A DNA stretch of 22,342 bases from Terfezia claveryi. Its lineage: Eukaryota; Ascomycota; Pezizomycetes; Pezizales; Pezizaceae. The position numbers and the translations under genes were made by a program. Within the stretch, counting starts at the first letter, position 1. Every line of letters begins with the position of its first letter. Of this stretch, positions 8,872 through 18,113 are shown one piece after another. The notes below the pieces were generated by a model. It did not search any database. It saw only the letters and a list, made by a program, of their open reading frames with translations, and had not been told where the DNA came from. The stretch is taken from positions 1 through 22,342 of the forward strand of contig WHUX01000498.1 of assembly GCA_015179025.1 (NCBI GenBank). Reading direction: 5' to 3'.

Positions 8872-10617
8872 ATTGCCCCTCCCAACAAATTTAGGGATCT
8901 TCCGAATACACCATACGATATATGGTAACACTCCCAGTATGCTACTACATACTACAAATCCAACCTACATGTGCTTGAATCCGACGATGTTAAGAGGATC
9001 AACAATGCCCTTTGGCATCTCCCTAACCTTGAACCTCATACTCTTTTTCGCGGGGATACCTTGCACATACTTCTCCTGTAGATGCTTACCTACCTAATAA
9101 AGTGGATCCAGGAATTTCTGGATCACATCGGACGTTTTACAGTGTTCGATCATATATGGTCTCGATTATCACTCTTCCCGAAGTTTACTAGGCCAAACAA
9201 GGTGTACCGTTCCGTCACCTAATGGCAGGGTAAGGAAATGCACAATCTACTATAGGTACTTCTGGCAGTGTTCACAGCTGCACTCACTAGGAGATCAGAC
9301 GTCCCTGCAATTGAAACCCGACATAGAGTATCTTACCACAAAGTAATACTCTGTGTTCGGTATTTAACGGACTTCATTCTCATTGTACAATATAAGGTGC
9401 ATACTCCAGGAACAATCCAATCAATAAGGGATTACCTTGAGGACTTTCATAAGTACAAAGAGGTGTTCCTCTGTTTTCGTGCAATAAAGTAAACTAAGGC
9501 TGCAGCAAAGATAGTATCAAAAGACCTCTGCACAGAACATCACTGCCTACTGGCGTCAGATGAATTATGTCCCGCTATACCTTCTAAATGATGCAAGCTC
9601 TAGTAGGAGTTGCAACTAGAGACTAAGAAATTGGTGAATGAAACCCTTACCAGTGGTGCACACTACAACTTTCCAAAGATGCCTTTAATATTGCATTTCG
9701 TGGAACAAATAGCCAAATACAGATCTCTCCCGCAATATTCAATAGAGATCTATTAGGCTTCACATAAGCCTCTCAAAGACACATACCGTCACAGTAACTA
9801 CATCAATACATTGCTACAAATCCTTTGGTCTTACACGCGGGCATACCATTTCGCCATGCGGGAAAGAAATCTTGAACTATAGATCTCTGATCTTCCCCAC
9901 ATGCTCGACGAAATAAGGAGCATTATTCGTCTGACGTGCAAGGGTTTACATCTCTCTAGTGACACTGCTCCTGAGCTGACCAGACATAAGTTGCAAGGAC
10001 TACTAAATACAACAGATATATATAATCTAGAAATATTGGATAAACTCTACCAGCTACTGGACATTAGAGTACTAACAATGACCTATCTTGCATGCAATCA
10101 TTATGCCTAGTCCTCCAACCCCAAAACCGACGTCACATGTCTACAGGATACCCCGTTGGAGGCATTTCATACTCTCCAAGTTGCGGTTCCAACTTTCAAT
10201 AGTGATGGACACATGCTATACTATGTACGATGCACCGGAGGTAAGTTATTCCGCAACCAAGATGAAAGGCATGACTGGGTGTTTGTCTGACATCACAAGT
10301 CAGCATAGGAGAAGGTCCCTGGTAGACTTGATGGCAGGGTTCCTACCAAACTGAATGCTTTGTTTAAACTGCGAGATATGGCAGCCAAAGATATATACCA
10401 CTTTGCTCATGTTTCACTAATGACAATAGTGGAATCATCGACGCCCGATGGCCCAGAGGGCATGGTGCGCGTCGGATTGCCATCGAAGAATCATGTGATA
10501 AGAATTGCGGACATAGAGGGCATAGCTCACCTAGTCCCGATCCATGATGGGGAGCTTTATATTATTAACAACTGTATTGATCTACATACGTGGAATGATA
10601 TTCATGATGGTCACTAG
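8872..10617 (+). pseudogene. Plavaka-type (CACTA superfamily) transposase, 3' half, degenerate
   Basis: One frame can be followed from the LTR edge (NKFRDLPNTPYDIW) through FRGDTLHILLL, FLDHIGRFTVFDHIWSRL and WQGKEMHNLL, the DFILIVQYKVHTPGTI and LEDFHKYKEVF segment, then NFPKMPLILHFVEQIAKY and SHKPLKDTYRHSNYIN, up to about 10110. It shifts frame there and resumes with VPTFNSDGHMLYYVRCTG, RNQDERHDWVFVR, a further shift, and TPDGPEGMVRVGLPSKNHV and RIADIEGIAHLVPI to the stop at 10617. These are hallmarks, as I recall them, of fungal Plavaka transposases. About ten TAG, TAA or TGA codons interrupt it. The 5' half is missing because Gypsy-1 begins at 8871, and it is not found left of Gypsy-1 within the window. 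Confidence 0.72.
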
Positions 10618-10622
10618 ATTAC

Positions 10623-10676
10623 ATATAGCTAGCAGAACAATAAATGAATATATAGCTAGCAGATCAATAAAAGAAT
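10623..10676. repeat. 27-bp tandem duplication
   Basis: ATATAGCTAGCAGA recurs at 10623 and 10650, giving two 27-bp copies with a few differences (CAATAAATGA versus CAATAAAAGA). It lies just downstream of the Plavaka stop and may belong to that element's 3' end. Confidence 0.7.
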
Positions 10677-10812
10677 TTGAATAGAATATATATGGAGTAT
10701 TCCGCAGTCCAAGGGTTTGAAGATGTACATATACGAACATCTAGGAAGTTACAGAGTCAGTACACTCATTAAATTATGTGTAAGTAATTTATGCTAGACA
10801 GCACTGAAATCA

Positions 10813-11046
10813 CAAATGGCGTCAGGTTTGTCATGCGAAGTAGCTGGTGTACTGCTGGCGTCCAGATTGTGTTGCGAGGCAGCGGAAGCGCTGCTGGTGT
10901 CCGAATTGTGTCACGAGACAGCGGGAGCACTGCTGGTATCCGGATTGTGTCATGAGGCAGCGAGTGCACTACTGGCGTCCGAATTGTATTGCAAGGCAGC
11001 GGGTGCACTGCTGGCGTCCTGATTGTGTTGCAATGCAGCCAGGCGT
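10813..11046. repeat. 39-bp GC-rich minisatellite, six units
   Basis: CTGCTGG or its variant recurs at 10852, 10891, 10930, 10969 and 11008, exactly 39 bp apart, with one earlier unit from about 10813. Because 39 is a multiple of three, both strands stay open: the plus strand would give a 13-residue repeat of the form CxEAAxALLxSxL, the minus strand an NTIRTPAVxxLPR-like repeat. I see no promoter, family or flanking coding that makes either a gene. The array ends about 60 bp before the 31-bp terminus shared with the gag insert. Confidence 0.9.
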
Positions 11047-11108
11047 CCAGACGTACAGGATGCACAGGACGCACTCGCTCGAGCTCTCGCATCCAGATGC
11101 TGGGCCGT

Positions 11109-11139
11109 GCATCCAGATGCCACTTTTTTCTTGCTGATG
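11109..11139 (+). repeat. 31-bp terminus shared with the insert at 6554-6584
   Basis: It is identical to 6554-6584 except for one base (A for C in the hairpin loop). It contains GCATC-CA-GATGC, then CACTTTTTTCTTGCTGATG, and is again followed by T after CTGA. A second GCATCCAGATGC palindrome precedes it at about 11089-11100. No matching left end beginning CATCAG was found upstream, so the left border of this copy is undefined. Confidence 0.85.
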
Positions 11140-11262
11140 TATATTATGGCTATAATATCTCAACCATACAAAGATGTAGATATTGTTCATTGTTTAATTA
11201 AATAAAACTATTGCTTGTACAGGTATAGTACAATATTAGCATATTGCTAGGAAAAAACCTTT

Positions 11263-12897
11263 AAAATGCCCTTCGGGTAATACAGACTACTATAAAATGC
11301 CCTCTACTTAGTAAAATATATTTAAGATACAAAACTAAACCACTCTCTCTACTAGACCAACACCCTTGCTACTTGGTATAACTATATGTAAAGGTTCCTT
11401 TTATGCTAGGCTAAGTAATATATATTACTATTATATACTTTACTAGTTCAGTATACTCTACCCAATATACCTAATATACCCAACATACCTAATATATTTA
11501 GTATACTTAGCCCCAGTATAACTGTTGATATGCAGTATATCTATACCATATAAGTAGTATACTGTGTCTAAACTCAGTAGCATACTTATACTCATCTCCA
11601 GTACACTTTGCAGTATACTCAAATTACTCAGTATATCGCAATATTTCTCAGATTCTGTAGTAGCCTTGTACTTCGAAGAGAGTCCACTAATCTATTCACA
11701 TGCTTCTATAGCTATACTAGTACCTAGACTTTATATGCTTTTTTTATGGCTAATATACTATATATGATTACTCCATACACTTTTATAGGCAGATATGCTT
11801 TAAATTACATACTATGATAGCTATCTGTTAGTTAGATGCAGTTTGGCAGTTACAATTACACTTCAGGGTAAGCTTCACTACTCAGATCTATGCTTGTTAC
11901 TCTTGGTGTATAACTAAGCATGTATTACTAGTAGGTAGTTATATTCCTAATAATAGATTGCCTATTATAGTAGAATATACTCCATATATAGTACCAAAAT
12001 ATATATATATATAATTATAAAATATATAGAGATAATTATTCTAAATACTTTTGCTTTTGACTAAAGATTATATATATACTCTCTATATTAGTAAGTAATA
12101 GCCAACTTGTACTTCTAATGATGTTTATTGATAGAGTATAGTATTATAGTAAGATCTCACTCTGAAGTTTATTTAACACTATATATAGGTTTACTTTGAC
12201 ACTCATACTTATAAACTATATGAAAATATAAACTATAGTAGTTTAGATATATTAAAGATACCAAATACAATAGAAGTGACTCATAGAGAACACTAAGTTA
12301 CCCTAAAGCAGGATTGTAACTACAATATATATCAAATCAATAAATAATTATCATAGTATGTAATTTAAAGCATGTCTACTTTAAGAGTGTATAGAGTAAT
12401 AAAGCAATTATATATAGTATATTAGCCTTAGAAAAAGTATATAAAGTCTAAGTAGTACTAGTATAGCTATAGAAGCATGTAATATATATGAATAGATCAG
12501 CAGACCCCTCTAAAGCACAAGCTTACTACAGAATCACTGAGAGATATCACCATATACTAGGTAATTTAAGTATGTTACAGAGTGTATTAGGTACTATAAG
12601 TATAATATACTGCTGAGTATGAGTACAGTATACTACTAGGTATAGGGATGGGTATACTATATATCAGTTATACAGGTTATTTTAGGCTAGTATACTGAGT
12701 ATACTAGATATGCTAGGTAGGGTATACTAAACTGTATTGGTATGTATTAGCTAGCATAAAAAAGAAGCCTTTGTATATAGTTATATCAAGTAGCAAGGGT
12801 GTTAGTCTAGTGGAGAGAGTGGTTTAGTATTGTATCTTAGACATGTTCTACTAAGTAGAGGGCATTTTATAGTAGTCTATGTTAGCTAGAGAGCATT
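11263..12897. repeat. 1.6-kb AT-rich imperfect palindrome (foldback structure)
   Basis: The left arm starts AAAATGCCC..., passes ATGCCCTCTACTTAGTA, CCACTCTCTCTACTAGACC and ACACCCTTGCTACTTG, and reaches CTTTAAATTACATACTATG near 11800-11815. The reverse complements appear in mirror order on the right: CATAGTATGTAATTTAAAG near 12353-12371, CAAGTAGCAAGGGTGT near 12790, and TACTAAGTAGAGGGCAT near 12850, ending GAGCATT at about 12897. Weaker pairing continues inward, for example GTTACAATTAC against GATTGTAACTAC. The arms are dense in GTATAC and TATA steps. No transposase frame and no certain target duplication were found. It may be a foldback or long-TIR element, or two old inverted copies of one repeat. 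Confidence 0.8.
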
Positions 12898-13973
12898 ATT
12901 ATTATTAAAGAAAGTACTTCAATGTCTACAGAACAAGAAATTCTATCTCAAAGAAAGCAAATGCCAGTTCTTTACTCTAAGATTGGAAATCTTAGAACAT
13001 GTTTTGACATCAGATGGATTATATATAGACCAAAGAAGAGAACTACTATATTAACATTTCCAACTTCTATAAAAAAAAAGGATCTTAGATGATTCCTTGG
13101 AATTGTTAATTATCTCAGCAGATTTATTCCTGACTTGGCATCGTATGCAAGCATACTGTCAGAACTGCAAGGAGAAACAATGAAATAGGAATGGACAGAT
13201 ATTTATAATGCAGCGTTTGAAAAACTTAAGGAACTTGTGAATTCCCCACATGTTTTAAAACTCTGGAATAATAAATCTACTGAACCCAAATATTTAGTCT
13301 ATGATTGTAAGGAAGTGGCTTACTCATACCCTATGACTAACCCTCTCCCTCACAAATGTATTTCTTATGTATTTTCTTACTCAGCAAGCATCTCAAAACA
13401 CACAACATTCTATGTGCTGTCTGCCTTACTAATATTTCACATGCTTTCACATGTTATCACATACTTTCACATGCTTTCACATGTATAAGTCTAAGTTAAG
13501 ACTTAACCTATTTTGTACTAGATAGTATTTGGAAGTACTATCTAGAGGATCAGATGATGCAGATCTTTATCACATGTAAGGGTCAGATGATGGTGCACTG
13601 CCTCAGCACTGCCCCAGCACTGCCCCGTTGGAAACACATATAGTTCCCTGAATTTCCCTTCAGTTGAACAGATAGTTAGAACTCAGAACATAGTTAGAGT
13701 ACAATCAATATAGAAGTTCCACTGGTTAATTCTTCTAAGTGCCTTTGGCACTCCTATACTACTTTACCTATTACAGTAATCTTATGCTACTGGTAATAAC
13801 TTTAATAGTGAGGATAAACAATACACTATTAGTAATCTACTTTGTAGTATACATTACTAGCCTGAGATTATCTAATTAGATTGGATCCTTATCTAATCTA
13901 ATCTGATTGTCCAGTCCCCCATACAACACTTTACAATGATGCTAGTGATGTAGGACTAAGATCTTGGATATAA
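12898..13973 (+). pseudogene. Old Gypsy RT-thumb/RNase H remnant, split by a solo LTR
   Basis: From 12898 the plus strand reads LKKVLQCLQNKKFYLKESKC, then LEILEHVLTSDGLYID, KKDLR, FLGIVNYLSRFIPDLASYAS, EWTDIYNAAFEKLKELVNSP and KYLVYD. This is the usual order of the RT thumb and start of RNase H. The solo LTR (13306-13935) interrupts at the codon after TATGAT. Removing the LTR and one ATGAT copy rejoins KYLVYD to ASDVGLRSWI, which is the RNase H DASD motif, ending at TAA 13971-13973. Several stops are present. It is a different family from Gypsy-1 by sequence, though also a Ty3/Gypsy. The left side is cut by the palindrome. Confidence 0.85.
13306..13935 (+). mobile_element. Solo LTR of the Gypsy-1 family with 5-bp target duplication
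   Basis: It starts TGTAAGGAAGTGG and ends CACTTTACA, 630 bp, the same length as the Gypsy-1 LTR in opposite orientation. It is flanked by ATGAT at 13301-13305 and ATGAT at 13936-13940, a perfect 5-bp duplication of the Ty3/Gypsy type. No internal element sequence remains, so it arose by LTR-LTR recombination after a full insertion. Confidence 0.95.
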
Positions 13974-14304
13974 ATATAAAAAAAAAGTGGACCGCGAAGC
14001 GAGCCCTCTTAAAGAGAAGGCCTTTTCAACTTTGTTGAAAAGTCCTTTTTCTAAAGGTTTTCTCATATTGCTAGTCTAAGCTAGTATACTCAAGCTAGCT
14101 ACTAAGTGGGATTGATACACTGACTAGCACCCTCCTAAACTTTCTACCTACTACCTCAAATTACAGTTTATATAGCAGCTACTGCTAGTATATAAGGCAT
14201 AACTTTCAAGTAAGCTCTCTATCTTTAGTATCTAGAATTTTCATCAATAACATAAATTATAAACTACTTGCAATCTGGGTGAGAGTATTGCCTTTTCTCT
14301 ACTG
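13974..14304. other. Non-coding AT-rich stretch
   Basis: Apart from the hairpin block at its left end I see no coding frame. It contains CTAGTCTAAG, which recurs near 14630, and AGTATACTCAAGCTAG-like steps similar to those in the palindrome at 11-13 kb, so it probably consists of decayed repeat sequence. Confidence 0.45.
14022..14042. other. Perfect hairpin after an A-run and a GC-rich motif
   Basis: CTTTTCAAC-TTT-GTTGAAAAG is a 9-bp stem with a 3-nt loop, extendable with a GG/CC pair. It follows nine A's (13978-13986), GTGGACCGCGAAGCGAG and a small CTCTTAAAGAG palindrome. Such arrangements occur at transposon ends. The AAAAAAGTGG step resembles the reverse complement of the terminus at 6554-6584, but the similarity is short. 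Confidence 0.6.
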
Positions 14305-14603
14305 TCTAGCTTGCTATCCCTCTGCCATCTAGCTTGCTATGCTTCTATTATCTAGCTTGCTTTATCTACATTATTTAGCTTGCTATATTTCTACTATCTA
14401 GCTTGCCATGCTTCTGTTATCTAGCTTGCCATGTCTCTACCATCTAGCTTACTATGCCTCTGTTATCTAGCTTGCCTTACCTCCATTATCTGGCTTGCTA
14501 TACCTCTACCATCTAGCTTGCCATGCCTCTATCATCTAACTTACTATATCTCTGCCATTCAGCTTACCATGCCTCTATCATCTAGCTTGCCTTCCCTCCA
14601 CTA
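14305..14603. repeat. 23-bp minisatellite, 13 units
   Basis: TCTAGCTTGCTATGCCTCTACCA-like units start at 14305 and every 23 bp to 14581, the thirteenth unit ending at 14603. TCTAGCTTGC is best conserved, and the second half varies at pyrimidine or transition positions. One strand is strongly pyrimidine-rich. Partial open frames across it are by-products of the repeat. Confidence 0.95.
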
Positions 14604-15225
14604 TCCCTTTTGCTATATTTTTGCACTAGCCTAGTCTAAGTTGTACTCCCACCACTTTCATTCATAGACTAATGTAGAGGCTAGGCTCTTAGCTTTAAGT
14701 TCACTAGGTACATAGCAAAGTTGAATAAGTCCATTTAATTATATTTCTGTCTCTTATAGTATTAGCTCTCCTATACATAAACATTTAGAAATACTATAGA
14801 CATTTATTATATATATAGCTTGCTCTCTCCACCCTCTCGTTGGATCCCCATCCAACGTCTTGTATATTCAATACAGGGCCTTGCTTCTCTCCATGTTGGT
14901 GCATCTCCCTTGTGCACCTTTTCGCCTTGTCTCTGCAGCCTAGCTGCCTCCCTTGACACATGCGGCAACTGCTTCCGCGTGTCTCGTGTCCCTTGCCCTC
15001 TGCCTCTCTTGCCCCTTGCCCTTGCCCCCCATCTCAGCCTCCCCCTGGTCATACATGTGGTGTTCCTACGTGTGTCTTACCCTAGCCTTTCCCCAGATCA
15101 CACACGTAGCGCTCCTACGTGTGCGATTGCCCCTTGCCACTTCCCCGGCGTACCCCTTGGTCGCCTTGTCCCCCAGAGCCCTCATTACACTACGTTGGAT
15201 CTTCTCGACCAACGGGTACGCTGTC
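14604..15225 (+). promoter_or_regulatory. Probable Gypsy-2 5' LTR and leader (edges undefined)
   Basis: There is an abrupt change at about 14820 from AT-rich to a CT- and GC-rich sequence that runs to the gag ATG at 15226. A TATATATA run at 14808-14818 could be the TATA region. The leader is C-rich, with repeats around CTACGTGTG (near 15065 and 15115). Open frames upstream of 15226 (Leu/Pro/Cys-rich) look like fortuitous read-through. Without the 3' LTR, which must lie beyond the window, the LTR ends and primer site cannot be fixed. Confidence 0.5.
14838..14857 (+). other. Perfect 8-bp hairpin in the Gypsy-2 leader
   Basis: CGTTGGAT-CCCC-ATCCAACG forms a perfect stem. The 3' arm ATCCAACGT is also complementary to ACGTTGGAT at 15192-15200, about 25 bp before the gag ATG. 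This allows an alternative long-range pairing within the leader RNA. Confidence 0.7.
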
Positions 15226-16359
15226 ATGTCCGAACTAACCCCGTTACCTACCAACAGGTTCCAAGCATGGAGGGAAACCCCAATACCCTCAAACCCTACC
15301 CAGCTGTTGGAATACTGCCGAATGGCCATCGATATCTTCACTGCCACCTATAAGATTGGTGAAAAACAAGGAGCGGAGCTCCAGAACACCGAACGAAGGC
15401 TGAAAGAAGCCGAAGATGAAATCCTTCTTCTCCGAGAGGACCTTGCAGACGACCGAGTAACCATTCGCAATCTCAACCGTGCCCTTGCCGCCGCAACCGC
15501 ACCGGCACCGGCGACTGCCACGCCCACCAAAACCCAAGACCTCCCCACCCCACCCAAATTTAATAGTGAACGGGCCCACCTCAAGGCCTGGAAATACTCG
15601 ATCAATATTAAGCTCAATGGAGATGCTGCTAAATTTCCAACCACCCAGCACAAACTTGCCTACGTTTACAGCCTGCTGGAGGGGAAGGCTCTAGACCAAG
15701 TCCAGCTCTATGTTTTGGGAACAGGGATCAATCTAGCGGACATTTCCACCTTATTCATTATCCTTAACCAAGCGTTTAGGGATCCGGATCTAGAAGGAAT
15801 GGCCACAAGAGCCCTTCTAGCCCTTCGACAAAAGAACACCGACCTTGCCACCTATATGGCTGAATTCTCTAGGTTGGCTGCTGAAGTCGACTGGAGTGAC
15901 AAAATAAAATTGGATCAATTCCAGGAAGGCCTAAGCGTGGAGCTAAGGCAGGTACTCATCAATTTCCCAGATGTCTACACCCTCGAAGAGTTCATTGATC
16001 AGGCTAGCTGATTGGAGCAAAAGATGGCCAGGTTTAGAAATAGCCTGAAGGCCTCCCCCACCGCAGCCCCCCGCTCGACTTTCTCACCTGCTCACACTTA
16101 GCCACAGACCCCTATTACCAACAACCCCGCCCACCCTTCCCTCATAGCTGGTGGACCAGCGCCTATGGATCTATCGGTAGGCAGGCCTCGCCTGACCGAA
16201 GAAGAGAGAGAACGCCGCCGGAATAATGGGCTATGTATAGCCTGTGGGAAGGCCAACCACTTCATTGCGGCTTGCCCCCTTCGAAAGAATCGCTCCCTGG
16301 CCATACATGTAGTGTCCGAGACTCCAGAGTAGTCAGGAAAAGCGGAGTCCCTTGCCTAG
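15226..16359 (+). pseudogene. gag: Gypsy-2 gag
   Basis: The ATG at 15226 (MSELTPLPTNRFQAWRETP) is preferred over earlier ones because the upstream frame is low-complexity. Residues about 45-90 are a charged heptad-like coiled coil (ERRLKEAEDEILLLREDLAD). Then comes an Ala/Pro/Thr linker and the retrotransposon gag domain: PPKFNSERAHLKAWKYSI, LEGKALDQVQLY, LALRQKNTDLATYMAEFSRL, then LEEFIDQAS. A TGA at 16009 stands where Arg (CGA) is likely, and TAG at 16099 and 16330 where Gln is likely. The knuckle CIACGKANHFIAAC (CX2CX4HX4C) is intact near 16235-16275. The final stop is at 16357. It overlaps pol, which is in the -1 frame. Confidence 0.88.
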
Positions 16360-16385
16360 TTGCTGACACTAGCAAGGGACCTATC

Positions 16386-17040
16386 ATGGGTCATTTATCT
16401 TTGTCTGCATTTTCTTTGCCTGCATCTATGTCTGTTGATGAATCTCGCTTGTTTGGCAAGCATTTTGTAGTACCAATAACTATTAAATTCAATGGTAAAA
16501 TAGTGAAAACATCAGCTCTCATAGATTGTGGTACTTCGGGGATCTCCTTCATTGATCAGACCTTCGTCAGTAAAAACTCCATACCAACCTCCAAGCTAAA
16601 GACCCCCCGCCTTCTTGATGTCATTGACGGCCGCCCTATCTCTTCTGAGGCTATTACCTACCTCGCGTGTCTGCCCAGTACTATTGGAGACCATTCGGAG
16701 GATCTTTCAATGTTCGTGATCAAACTAAAATATCCAATTGTCCTTGGGATCCCCTGGCTCAGAATGCACGATGTGTCAGTCAGCTTCGGCTCTTACACCT
16801 TGCAATTCAATAGCCATTATTGCAGAACAAAGTGTGGAGGTCCAAAAACCACTGTCACGGGGCTATGTGCATTACCACTCCCGATAACCCACCCAACCCA
16901 GGTGGTATATCAGCCCGCGCACATCAATGCTGCTCACTGCCCTGCTCCCCCTGTTCCCTCCGTTCCCCCCGTTCCCCCTACTCCCCCTGTTCAACCTCTC
17001 CCAAAGCCCTTGAATATTAGCTTTATTGGGGCAGGGGCTT
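16386..17040 (+). pseudogene. Gypsy-2 protease and Pro-rich linker
   Basis: The pol frame is already open inside gag (from 16233). The first Met after the overlap that precedes the domain is at 16386. The retropepsin motif is VKTSALIDCGTSGISFID, with catalytic Asp at 16524-16526 and D-C-G-T in place of the more usual D-S/T-G. The partner strand YPIVLGIPWLRMHDVSV is the WL..H/N element that ends these proteases. A linker of repeated PP(V/S)PP(V/T) follows, running into RT. This part of the frame is uninterrupted. The catalytic triplet variant leaves activity uncertain. Confidence 0.82.
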
Positions 17041-18113
17041 TCGCTTACCTCACTAGGAGACACAAGCTGAAGGCGCATGCCCTTTCCATACATGAGGTGA
17101 ACCTGGAAATCAACAAGATGCGACCTAAGGAGGAGTGGAAGGCCATGGCCCCGGATGAATACCATGAGTTTATTGATCTGTTCTCAGAAAAAGCCGCGGA
17201 GAAGCTGGCGCCCCACCGACCATATGACCACACAATTCCGCTGGTAGAGGGTAAGACCCCCCCCTATGGGCCTCTCTATGGAATGTCCCGGGTGGAGCTG
17301 GAGGCCCTGAAGAAATACTTGGAGGAAAACCTCAACAAGACCTTCATTCGCTATAGCTCTTCACCAGCGGGTGCTCCAGTGCTTTTCGTGAAGAAATCGG
17401 ACAGCTCTCTCCGGTTGTGTGTCAATTACCGGAGCCTAAACGAGATAACGGTCAAAAACAGGTATCCCTTCCCTCTGATCCAGGAAATATTAGCCAGGAT
17501 CTCCAAGGCAAAATGGTTCACTAAACTGGATTTGAGGGGAGCCTATAACCTGGTCCGAATAGCTGAAGGTGAAGAGTGGAATACGGCCTTCCATACCCGG
17601 TATGGGCACTTCGAGTACAATATCATGCCTTTTGGCTTAACCAACGCCCCGGCCTCTTTCCAGCACTTTATTAATAATACCCTACGAGACTTCCTGGACG
17701 TGTTCTGCACGGCTTACCTCGACGATATCTTGATCTATTCAGATACTCTGGCAGAGCACAAAATCCATGTCAGGCAAGTCTTGGAGAAGCTGGAGCAGGC
17801 TGGGCTGTACCTTAAGCCTGAATAATGCGAATTCCACGTCCAAGAGGTGAAGTACTTGGGCTTAATCATAACTACGGAAGGTATTAGGATGGACCCCGCC
17901 AAAGTTGCTGCAATCCAAGAGTGGGAAACCCCAGCCAATTTGAAGGATGTGCAGGCCTTCCTAGGATTTGCCAACTTCTACCGCCGATTTATTCTGGAAT
18001 ACTCAAGAATCGCGGCACCCCTAACAGCCTTGACAAAAACGAAGGTGGAAGCTGGCTTACACCTGACAAAAAGGGCCTTCCACTGGAATCCAGAAGCCCA
18101 ATCCGCCTTCTAG
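17041..18113 (+). pseudogene. Gypsy-2 reverse transcriptase
   Basis: Motifs in order: YHEFIDLFSEKAAEKLAPHR and YDHTIPL before the domain, GAPVLFVKKSDSSLRLCVNY with RSLNE, YPFPLIQEIL, FTKLDLRGAYNLVRI (first catalytic Asp), YGHFEYNIMPFGLTNAPASF, and AYLDDILIYSD at 17715-17726 with both Asp present. A TAA at 17823-17825 interrupts the KPE-CEFH motif. The thumb continues in the same frame: VKYLGLIITTEGIRMDP, then DVQAFLGFANFYRRFI, ending at a TAG (18111-18113). Apart from the two stops the RT is well preserved. Confidence 0.93.

Noticed and set aside
10769..11092. 13-residue-repeat proteins on both strands of the 39-bp array
   Set aside because: The period is a multiple of three, so frames stay open automatically; no flanking coding sequence supports a gene.
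12790..12840. tRNA-like box A (TAGTCTAGTGG) in the right palindrome arm, possible tRNA or SINE
   Set aside because: The box A match is good, but no box B lies at a suitable distance and no cloverleaf can be drawn, so this is treated as chance.
14820..15225. Leu/Pro/Cys-rich N-terminal extension of Gypsy-2 gag from an upstream ATG at 14953
   Set aside because: The sequence is low-complexity, open in two frames and lies in the presumed LTR/leader; the ATG at 15226 starts the recognisable gag.
14953..15353. Overlapping alternative-frame ORF in the Gypsy-2 leader
   Set aside because: It is a by-product of C-rich sequence and overlaps true gag codons; no recognisable motif.
15226..16359. Programmed -1 frameshift site between Gypsy-2 gag and pol
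   Set aside because: The frames fit a -1 change, but no convincing slippery heptamer in the gag frame was found in the overlap, and indels elsewhere make decay an equal explanation.
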